This document shows, in pieces, positions 28,301-40,300 of a stretch of DNA of 64,000 nucleotides. The notes under the pieces are model-generated. The model had not been told where the DNA came from. It saw only the letters and a list, made by a program, of their open reading frames with translations, and did not search any database. The DNA lies in contig JTDE01001568.1 in the NCBI GenBank assembly GCA_014338405.1, forward strand, positions 60,075 to 124,074, in the 5' to 3' direction. The stretch's first letter is position 1; the number at the start of each line of letters is the position of its first letter. Source of the stretch: Paragonimus skrjabini miyazakii (Eukaryota > Platyhelminthes > Trematoda > Plagiorchiida > Troglotrematidae). The position numbers and the translations under genes are program-made.

Positions 28301-31300
28301 GTAGGAGTGTTTAGGTAGCGAGGCACGAACCTATGGGCATACAGCAGAACTATTTTCATAGTTGCGGCACTGCTGTCTTCCGTATCAGAAAGAAGGGCGT
28401 TAGAAAAGGTACCCTCAAACAAAGAGCACTCCGATCGCCCAACGGTTGACCGTGACCGCCGGCGTATTATCCAATACGGTCGAAAAACATTTGATATCAC
28501 CCAAAATCCCGATGTAGCTTATAGTACATCCACTGCGCGCAGCAGTGCTCAGAACGAGACGTCATTGTCTTATTCACTGCGCCCTCGGGCTAGGCAAGCC
28601 CCTCACTGCCAAGTGAGTCAGACTCTTGAGTCATTGGCTCCGGGTGGGGTTCCCCCAAGAAAACCCTATATCCTGTTGTCTCGCAGGTCAGACTTTTGAG
28701 TCAGAGACTCGGGGTTGGGTCCCTCAAATCAACCCCTTCCGCGGTATAAACGACCGGGAAGTATCAGAAGTTATCGTTCTCTCGATATTAAGATCACTAA
28801 CCCAACGGAACTTCCTCCTACTGTTTTACCCCTCATTTCTTCTGACTTTCATGTGACTTTGGGCGATAGTTGTTTTCTGAGACCAAGACAGCTGGTAAAC
28901 ATTGGCGCCTTCAATGTCCGCATTCTCCGACAAGTCGGTCAGCAAACTGCTCTGGCAAGTACTCTCTTAAGTCTGGCGCTTGATGTGTGCTGCGTGTCGG
29001 AGACGCGAGTCTACGATTCTAGCGCTGTTATTCATTTGAGCTCATCTCTAGATAAATGTCGATTCAAGTGCTTCTCTCTTAGGGTCAATGGTGACGCCGA
29101 AACTGAATATCGTGGTCAAGCTGGAGTGGGAATCGCACTGAGTCCCAGGGCAGACCAATGTTTGCTCGATTGGATCCCAGTGAACAGTCGCTTGTGCGCT
29201 GTCAGACTCAATACATCGGTAAAAGTCTGTCAACGCAAATCAGAAACACGTTGTGTATTCATCATATCGGCGTACGCTCCAACGGACAACTGTTAGGATG
29301 TTACCAAGGATGCGTTCTATGATGCTCTAGTTGACCTTCTGAGGCAACCGAAACACTCAGACATCATCATACTAGTGGGCGATTTTAATGCTAAGCTTAA
29401 TTGTCTTTCTTCAGACGAGAAACCACTGGGAGGTATGGTTGATGTCCGGGCATAACGCACCGACAATAGAGAAAGACTGCTTCAGCTGTGCACATCCTAC
29501 GGCTCTATATTTCGAGCACCGCATTTCAACACAGGAAGCAGCACTGTGTTACATGGAGACCTCCGCGTGCTTCTCATCCATGGACATGTTAAGGACTCTC
29601 CTGTCGATTGGAGTAATTACCTTAACTCGGATCATGCTGTTGTGCGTGCAAGTTTTGTTTTGTCATTTGCACATAGGACATACGCTCGTGAATGCAATGT
29701 ACTTAACTGGCATTCGAGCGACAAGTGTGAAGAACGCTTACCAGGAGGCGTTGGTGAACCAGTTGCCCAGTTCGAGTCAGGTGAGGGATCCTAACGCACA
29801 TTGGGAACAAATCGCCGCAGTTTTGAAAGCATGTTGTAGAGAGGTATGTTCCGAAAAAGCTGTTCAATTGCGACAGAACCAGGTTTCCGTCACGTCGATA
29901 AACATCATGAACAAGCGCTGTGTACTTTCTGTTTTGTTGTACGATTCAGAAACGTGGCCTATTCGCAAGGACGATATCAACAGACTTGCTGTGTTTGACC
30001 ATCGCTGTCTCTGTCAGTTAATCCACACTGAGTTTACTGGCCGTGTGAGCAATGTGACCGTTCGCCGGTGTGCATTCCGGAACGCTCGGGATGCACGATC
30101 AATCGGTCAGTTAATCGGGCTGCACAGTCTACGATGGTTTGGTCACGTACTCCGCATGCCATCTGATAGCTGACTGTATCGGGCACTATATACTGAGACC
30201 ACCAACAGTTGGGTGAAACCACAGTGGTCAAGCAACAACCTAGTAAAGAAATATGAAGACTATGACTGCTCCACGGAGCAAAGTGGATAGGTGTGGCCTG
30301 CCTGGATGAGGTTCTTGTGATCACTCAAACCGCTATCCGAGATGGCGGTGTGTCGCAGTCGATGGCGTATCTGCATCTACACCATTTCTAGCATTTCTGC
30401 TTAGTCTTTTAAAAAAAAAGATTTTTAACCTTATTAGTAACGCTATCTTCTAGGATATTCCATGTCACTGTCGAAGTCAGCGGCGATCCGAGCCACAGTA
30501 CCTTTTAGTAAGCCTCATGGGTGATATGATGATGATGACGAAATGTCTGACGCTATAGGTGTTGCACCCACAAGAGATATACATGACATTTACCACTTAT
30601 ATTCATTTTGATTCACCTATAACTCCATTGAGTCCCATTCATCCTATGTTATCTGTTTCTCGCGAAGAACAAACAGTCGATAGTCTATCTGCTCTAGATA
30701 TCTTACCAGACGACAAGATGGCGCAACACAATGCTCAGCGCACAACAGACCACTTCCGGACGAACGAGTGTCTTGATGCGTCTACTGCTTCACAAAACAA
30801 GCTAGATCTGTGCTGACGATCGCTTAAGAAGAAATTGCTCGCAAACGGATACATCAACAAGTTGTTCGACCTTCACAGTAATAAACAATCAATCAAGACT
30901 GTTCTAAACATGGTACCTAAGAAACGTTACTTTGAGCCTACTTTTCAATATTACAACTGACAAATGCCAGACATTATAGCCTTACACATATCCAACAACC
31001 GAGCCGCTGTTGTTACTTAAAACAGGCAGCGTTGTTCAGCGAGTTCATGAGCATAACTTAATAAAATGTTCGGTCACTCATGTAATCTGTCGATTTACTT
31101 GCAGTTGCGGTGACATTTACATCGGCAAAACATATTGACATCCACCACAAAAGATGATTGAAGGTATGTCTGAGTGGTTGGTATGTGCGATGGTGCATCA
31201 GGCAATGGAAGTAGAAATCCAATGCAAAAGATATCACGGAAAAAGATGACGCTGTTAGTCAGGTAAACTCGTCCGATGTATTATTGCGACGTCGAAAACA

Positions 31301-34300
31301 GGAACTACTCGTGTTTTCCGAAACAAGGTCAATCAACATTCGCCGTTCGATCCGACGTGTGTACAAGCTGTTGACTCGAGCAGTTTGTGCGCTCTGGAGT
31401 AAATGATACTTAGTCCTCCAATGTGAAGCTCGATTCTGATTGTCTCAAATGTCGCCAAACTGGTGGGCGTCGCTTGTCATGCTTCAGTCTTGTGACCTTG
31501 TTATTTCGCCATGTCGTTCCATTGCCTGCTTATTTTATCCGTGCTATAGTGAAGGTAGATTGTTGCGATATCGAGATCGGCGTGGACAGCTCGTTAAAAA
31601 ATCTATAGGTCGACTCAAAACATTTGCATCATACGGGTTTCGGGTAAGTGATTACGATCGAAGATGACACGTCGATACATATGTGTACCCATCGAACTGA
31701 GTCGAGTTGGGGGCATAACACGCTTCTTACAAGTATCGCGTCTGTTCGCAAACTGACCTCCCTAGGGCTGTACTGACTTTAGGATTACTAGAAGATCGTT
31801 CTCTTAGTTGTGTTCAAGTAACGCGTAAACTGCTTCCATCAGGATAACTTTGTCTAGACTATGTTATGTGCTACAACAAAATGAACTGCGAAAAGTGTGG
31901 TCCAACATAAGCAGAATGAAGCAGACAGACACACTCACAGAACGAACTAGTCACCCTTGAACCCACTAGTATAACGTGCCTTCGGTGAACTGAAAGTATC
32001 CATTATGAACAACCATCAGAAGTATCTACGCTTACAGTCTGTTCAGTCCTAGAGAAGTCAGTTTGCGAACAAAAATGATACATGTAAGAAGCGTGTTATG
32101 TCCCTTACTCGGCCCAGTTCGCTCAGTACACAAGTATCTACGTGTCCTAATTACCCGACTAAAACTCGTACGATGCCAATGTTTTGTGTCGACCCAATCC
32201 AAACGGCCTTCACAGTCCTGGATATATCATTTATCGAGATGAAGCGGGTTTCTAGAAAACAAACGACCTTAATCCGGACAACATTTTTGAACGGACTGTT
32301 CACGCCGACGTCGATGACGCAACAAGCAATCTTCACCACGGTATCTATATATGAAAAACAGTCAAATGAGACATGTTGGCAGGCTGTAGAACTAGACAGC
32401 TCAAATAACAAGGCTACAAAAGTCAGACATACCAAGCGACGCTTATCGTTTTGGCAATATGATTACAAAATGACATGCCAGAGTCCACAAATGGCGCAGT
32501 ATAACGTGCTCCACATTCTACAGGGAAATTGCCAGTTTTCGATCAGTTCTTTAGTAATTTGTAAATCCGTGTTCATTAACGCAGCCCATCACTATCCATT
32601 GTTCGGTGGGAAAATCATTGTGACAACACAATTCGTTGGGGGAAATATCGTATTTTTACTTTGTCCATTTGACCTCATCCATGCATACTGGTCTCCCGCA
32701 CACCGTTACTTTTCAAACGCTGAAACGCTTACAGAGACGTTTGTCAACAGCCAGGGGTTATCGATCATGGACCGTTGTGGTCAAAACACTGGAGTGAGTT
32801 GACCTAAAATGCTCGCTCACTCCCTTTTCGGCTAGGATGGCCGTGGTTACTGAGATGTGTTGAATCCGTTCTGTAACCCGAGCTGATTACGAGGCCGGTT
32901 TCCCAGGGCAAGCCCTTTGGTTTGGAATCCGGATTTTTTGACCGCGACAACAATTCGGGTATACTGGCTGCAGTAATTTAATCATGAAATAGCAAATGAG
33001 ATATGAATGAAGTGCCGTGCACAAGATACCTTGTGTCATACTGTTGCTCCTTCTCAACTGCGCTGGACATTTTTACCGTTTGACAGTGACGGGAAAACCT
33101 AACAAAATAGGCTACTGACTTCTGCCTAGGGTAGCACCAGAATGTAAGTACATGGTAATCTTTCGAACATGCTTCAATGATTACACTGAAAATTACCGCA
33201 TTAACGATGTATTCGATAGATAGACCACGCGTATTCTTTTTAACTGTATTAGGTATGTTTTAGAAGAGACTCAACTGCGTAAAATCTGGATTTCGGTTGG
33301 ACTCGAACCAGCGACAGAAACAACATGCTCAAACGCGGCAAATGCTCTACCAGTTGAGCTACGAAACCACGCCGGAAGCTAAGAAATTTCACATTTGGAC
33401 CTCGCATAGCATCTGCCACGTTTGGGCATGTTGTTTCTGTCGCTGGTTCGAATCCAGCCGAAGTTCAGATTTTACACAATTGGGTCTTTTCCAAATTATC
33501 AAATATGCCAAACTACTTATTAGGTATATTTGTTTATAATGAAGACAAAAACATCGGAAGACATCTTCTTCGTGAAACGTCGCAGCTTTAACAAAATCCA
33601 TTCGCAACAAGGCGACTCACTTTACGGAATAACGCGCCAGCTTATTTAATGCTTTAAAATAAAGGATGAGAAAACAAAACTCGCAATCTCTAACCAATCA
33701 GCAACCACGGCCGATTCGCTATAGAAGTGTAAAGTTTGCAACTAGAGAGAACACGCTCACCGAACCATGATCGGTTCTGAGATTTTCTCCAAAACCTCGT
33801 AAACATCATTTTTTGCAAACTGACATCTCATCTTGCCAACATGATGTGCACTTTACGGTGAGCAAGTGACTTACGCATTAATGTGACTTCAATCTATGTT
33901 CGATTGCGGTAAATTTACAACGATCACGCTGTGCACGGAGGCAGGTTGTTTAACAGGAGATACTGTGTCGCTATGCATCTACCGGCCATACTAGAGCCCA
34001 CCGATGATTTTCGATGTACTCGCACTCCGCAGTCGGCAAGTGAACACGTTTTCGTGCAACGTAGCGAAGCCAAGCAGTTATTCTCCGAGTCTTCATATTT
34101 GTTCCAGCTCGTCAGTAGGTCCAACTGAGAAATCGTGCGCACCACCTAGAGAGCACAACTGTGACAAAACAATGCGTGTGCTGTTGGTCTAGACAACCAA
34201 GTCGTCCATCCCAGAGTGTAGGCTGTTCTTCAGAAAGCCTGTCTGATTGAACTACCTTTCACGGCTACCAAAACAATCGCGAAGTGGAATTCATCCAACG

Positions 34301-37300
34301 GGAACGGCGTCGCATCGACGATAGTAGCAAAAGAAAAAGAGCTATGAATATGATCAGGAAGAATAAAGACTTCACCGAAGAAGACTTCTAGGGCTTTGCG
34401 TTCGTAAGACATCTACGGATCAAAGCGTTCCTGGCTTGTAGTAGATCACTTCAAAATATGTAGCAGACGAGTTGGATTAATTCCAACGATGTCAGCTCTA
34501 AAGACGACATCAATAGAGTGATTCAGTGAACCACTGAGGCAGGGAGGACGTCACATCAGAATTGACTTTTTAATTAAAACAACTAAACATCAAGGGTAGA
34601 AGACAAATCAACAGATTCGGAACAACTCACGCCTAGAGGAGCCGGTCGTTGACTCTGTGTACTCGATGCGTCAGTGAGGGGTTCGTTCAAACGCTGGCAA
34701 ACGTTGGCTCGAGACTGTTGCAAAGCTAAAGCCTCAGGTGTCTCCAAAATAAAATTCGTTTGGTTCATACCACCATGAAGTTTCGGACCCATTGATGAAA
34801 CGGATACTGATATCGGCAAATCCTGAGATGACCCAACAGTTTCAGTGGAGATCAGTTTATCAAACAGACTCTGTCCGTAAGATTTGTGGTGTAGTTGAAC
34901 CTAAATGAGACAAAAATGTCAGAATGAGTTCGTATCTCTAAAAGATTTTAGAACAGAGTAAGCCTATTCGTAAACTGAATATGCAAATGTATCATAGCTT
35001 TCAAAACCAGTGGGAGTTACAGCATTGAAATTTGTTTGGTCAGTATAAGTGCGTAAAATGCATCTCCGTTCCGTTAACAGACGGACAACTCAGTAGAGAA
35101 TGTTGTATGACTCATAGCTTCGTTTGTGGGTAGTATAATACGAATCTAATGTCAGGAAACAAAAAATCAAGTGGGAACGCCAGGAAGACCAGGAGTTGGA
35201 AGTGACAATTGGAAACCTGTGCATGTACTATGCGAGACGTGCTACCAAAGACGGTGCCACTACATTACTGCTAAGGATGTTGATACACGTCATCCATGTG
35301 AAACAGTGCTTGCGTTGACTGCTCCGTATTTTCACATAACTTGTAATGGATGTCTAACAATACCTTGGTTCTCTGGCCAAGTGTCCTTGCGGTCACAAGA
35401 GTTCTACGTAACACAAAATAGGCTAATTCGAAACGATATCGTCGGCAGTGAAATTTAACTACGACCTCGACGACCTACAAGTAGACAAAAATTGTTAATG
35501 CGATGTTCCATTAGTAAAAAATGGACTCAGCTCACAAGATGCATGCGGTTCAAATGGCAAGACTGGAAAACAGCCCACTAGCATGCAGTCTGGGGCTCAT
35601 TTCAACCATCAACTAGAAGGCGTACTCAATTATCAGGCAGGCGCATCACAGGCAAGTAACAGAAAAAGTAAACTCCATACAAAATGTAACGGCCTCCAAA
35701 GAGAGTCCTCTTCAAAAACGGCTACTCATTCACAAAGATAACTTTTATATGGGTCCACGCAGCTTCTATAAGACACTAGAGAAAGGCCATAGATTAGAGT
35801 TCTGCCATAATTTGGTATGACTTGCTATCTACAGGAGCCACGGTGCTGATCACCACAATTTAAGCTCCCGAAATCTCGAGCCTAACCTCCCGAGAACAGC
35901 TGACTTGATTATTCAACGGATAGCTCGGAGTTGTCTCACGCCGCTGGTGTCACAATTGTCAGTGCCGTCTCTCTGTTACAATTCGAACAATAGGACAGTG
36001 GTTAGTTCAATAACACTCTAAAAGAGATCCAACCAACGGCAAGCCCACAAGGTGTCTAATGGGAGTGTTTCTACTTCGCTATAAAGGATTGATATCATAC
36101 ACCGAATTCGAAACAAGCAAGTCAGCGGCAGTGAAGAATAAACTTGCCAAATCGGCGGTAGACCAAGGGCTACCCAATTCGAGATCCGTGAATCCCATGT
36201 AAGAGACTGTGCCATCCAGGGAACATGCCATCAGTTCCGTGCCACTGGAACTCCTAAAAAGGAAACGAACCGGCAAATAAACAACAGTCAGTCCGACGAT
36301 ATCGACATGACAGAAGCAACCACTGTGCACGAACAAAACGGTAAGAATTTGCATGAACGTAACTAGACGCTTCACGAATTCCATGGCGGTTACACCAATT
36401 TAGCAAAGCACTCCGATGTGAAATTTTTTATCGATATTATGGTGTCTATATATGAGAAAATATATAAGAATTTAAGTGATCGGCAGAGGCTCAGCGTCAG
36501 TAAACGGAGCAAGAATGTCACACTCTAGGTTCACTCATGTTCGAGCTCGTCAGCAGTGCACAGCACTAACAACGTTTTCATGAGTCAACCGCACTGGCCA
36601 CCGCTCCACAGCCTGGACCAGTACTTTATCAGAAGANNNNNNNNNNNNNNNNNNNNNNNNNNNNNNNNNNNNNNNNNNNNNNNNNNNNNNNNNNNNNNNN
36701 NNNNNNNNNNNNNNNNNNNNNNNNNNNNNNNNNNNNAAACTGTATCCCTCCGACAACTGGCTTCCATTAAAAACATAATTCAACCGACACAACCTATTTT
36801 GTCAAACCCTCCTATTGTTGACACACCTCGCACTACATTCGACACGACAGAAACTACTAGTATACCAGAAACAAATGTTGAAAATCTTTCTCACCAACAA
36901 AGGGTTAGACCTTACATACTTCGAAATCGCGAGGCGTAACCTCGCTTCACACTTTTGCCATTATCTGTCCTACAATAACCCATTTCATACGTGGGACAGT
37001 CAACCCCTAATACTCCACATTTACGTTAGTTTTTTTCATGACGGGGGAGAATGTTATATATTATTTCTACATCATATTGTCCTCTTCCCTATCATACTGA
37101 TCCCTCCATATATTATCGTAATCTACCTTTCCTGTGCGTTATGCTATAGATTACATGCCTCGTCTTCTGAGTGATTAAAGCCTTTCTATCAGGCGTTGTC
37201 TTCTCTGCGCCTTCGATTACTTCTCGCAAGTCTATTCGTCACAACAGACACGCGTGAACAGGAAAACGTCCAATTGGTTAGATAACCACGAGAGGAGACA

Positions 37301-40300
37301 CAATAACTTGTTAACCATAAATAGGACTTCTCGTAGCAAACAATCATTAAGCTGAACGAGCAATATTTTGAAGACTAATGTGTAACAGAGAATTTTGACT
37401 GATGTAAACTGAACACCACTTATAGAAATGTGAAACTGCGATCAACTGTCAGTAGCGTTCAAGTCACATAATGCAAAATTCCCTACTACTTACCATGAAT
37501 CACGAACGATAGTAAACGAACATTTGAACAGTGATAATAAAATACGCTGATCAAAAAGTCATCGAACGTGAGCGAGGTAAGCTTGACTGAGAGAGCGATC
37601 AATGTCGTAAATAACCAGCAATCTGGCATAGTTAAACGGATAAGAGTTTGCTGGCCTAAAATAAACGATCAGGTTGAAAACATAATGATTGACAGTGAAC
37701 AAAAAACGAGTTAGTTAAATTAGTTAAGTTTACATTGTAAGGTGTTCGATGTCAACTGACAAGAGCTTGCATCTGGGTTAGATAACGACGACCCAAAGAT
37801 AGACAACAGCTGCAGTAACCTGGGCTCAAACCTGCTACCTTAGAATTGACAGATAGCTGTCAATGTCACTGAACAACTGCTAACACTCTGTAAGAGTGAC
37901 ACAACACCCCGGAAGCAGGATAAAACTCGGACAGCAAGGATGAAATAATATAACGTTTTGTCGTCACTATCTTTTTAAGAAATAAACAGCAGCGGATATA
38001 GAAACCGCGGTTACGAAATCCCGAGAATGGAAGTCATCAGCTTTAAGTAGCACTTAATTATGTCTACTGATGACTAAGAAGCTTAGTCAGGCAAGATTCT
38101 AAGCAAAATGACACGTTATCAGCAAACATATCTGGTGATTTCACTTAGATTGTTCCCAAATGAAGAATTTTTGGTCAATCTGGAGTACACTCTGAACAAC
38201 AGCACCTGCTCAGCTTATGTGCAATGCGAAGCGTGCTGCCATATGGCATACTGAGTGAGGCGTGGCGTGCACAACGTCACAGAACTACCATGACGGACCG
38301 TAAACAGATAAACTGAAATATTCAAATCAGCGAGAGAACATACGTTGCGGGTTGCCGACACTTTGTTTAACCACACTAGGCAACGCGTATTCCGGAACGC
38401 TCTGGATGCGCGATCAATTGGTCAACTAATCACGGTACACAGCTTGCGATGGTTGGGTCATGTACTTCGTATGTCATCTGTTCGTTTACCGTACCGGGCA
38501 TTATATACTGAGGCCACCAACGGTTGGGTAAAACCGCGTGGTGGTCAAGCAACAACGTGGTCACGAAATATGAATACCTTGACTGCTCCATGGAGCAAAG
38601 TGGGTAGGTATCGCCTGCCTGGATGGGGTCCTCGTGATCACTCAAACCGCTGGTTAGAGACGCTATCCGAGATGGCATTGTATCGCAGTCAATGGCGTAC
38701 CTGTAACCATATCATTTCTAGTTCTTCCGTTTAGTCTTGTTTTAATAATTTTCAACCCTAGTACCGTTTTTTTCTAGGATGTTCCACGTCACTGTTGAAG
38801 TGAGCGGCGGCCCGAGCCACATTACCTTTTGATGATGATGATGATGACACTAGCCACTTACTTAAAGCGGTCAGTACAAACAAACTACATATATATATAT
38901 ATATATACTTTTCAAGTAACCTTTCAACCTACAACATTTTATCCGTTTGTAACAGCACAGCGCCCTGCACCCAATTCTAGTCATCCATTTGCCCCGCAAC
39001 TGGTCACCAAATCCCCCATTTTAATTGTCTCACTTACGCAGGCATCACCTTTGTAACTCTCAAGGCCACAGACCCACATCGCGCGCTTCATACGTAAGCG
39101 CGTGATCCGACAGTTTAGGTTCAGTCTGTATGCGCAGGCTCCGCTGAGCGTTTCCCACCATCAAACCCGACGGACAGCGAGCCCTATCCCAACGACGTTG
39201 CGGATATCAATGCCGTACATACACGCGCGTCCGCTGAGGATTGTCATGCGTTAGCTGACATGCATATGATGCTTACACACGAAAGGTCTAAGTTCACAGA
39301 TGCGCAGAGCGACACAAATTCCGGCGTGACGTCCCCGACGGTGGACGCTTCAACAACGTGCCAAACCAACGGACACGAGCCACATTACAACTCTACAGAT
39401 CCACATCGCATCCACGTGATCCTGCTCTTGAACACTGCCGACATACCGTGTGCATCTGAATATTGTAATCCGTACTTTTATTCAACTCCGATATTATTTA
39501 TTATTGCAAGGTGTAGGCGCCTTGATGTTGTATGTTTGAATATAGACGTAGCTAATTTTAGTGATTAAGTCTCCTCCCCTCCCCCTTTTTTTCTTCTCTT
39601 CCTAAACAGGGCTTGTTTCTTATTCTTCGTGGCTGTTTGGCAGTTAAGCATCAGTGTGAACCATTGATGTATTGCTGTTTATGATGAGGATTGTATGTGA
39701 GCTCCCCACATTGTCTTTTTCCAATCACTCTCACCATCTGCCTATTCGTATAATATACCCCAATCTCTAACTGCGTACCATTCCTTCGTTATAAATAGTT
39801 AGTGTTAGGCCATCGTTATTAACCTATAGCCTACATCTCCACCACTTAACACATTAAACCGCACACCATTCGCATGACTATATTTACATCTTTGAATTGA
39901 TTAGTTTAAGCAAGCGATTAACGAAAACAAACGAAATGATCAGATTCTGCAACACCAGTCTATTAGCTATTTTGATGAATTAGGTACAGGGGACACAATG
40001 CTTTGAGATGAAGTACTCTTTAATGGTGGCGAAACTGATTAAGATTGAGAGAGTCAATTAAAATGAAATACTTAATAGCAAAAACTCATGACATACGACT
40101 GAAGTATGCAACATCGTTAGTGAATCCTACTATGCTTCTCGTTAATTATCACATAATACACACGAACCCAACATTAAACATCACGGAAATGCATGCACTT
40201 CATCTACTCATAAGCGGTTATAAGTATAACCAGACGGTGCAGTGACTTGAGCAGCTGTAGAGAGAAAAAGCCACGAGAACAAAAACTACGACTGGCGGGA

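Noticed and set aside
33300..33376. Minus-strand tRNA gene
   Set aside because: Acceptor and T arms pair, but the anticodon arm does not and the variable region is too long. It also has an inverted partner and a shared tail, so it is a SINE.
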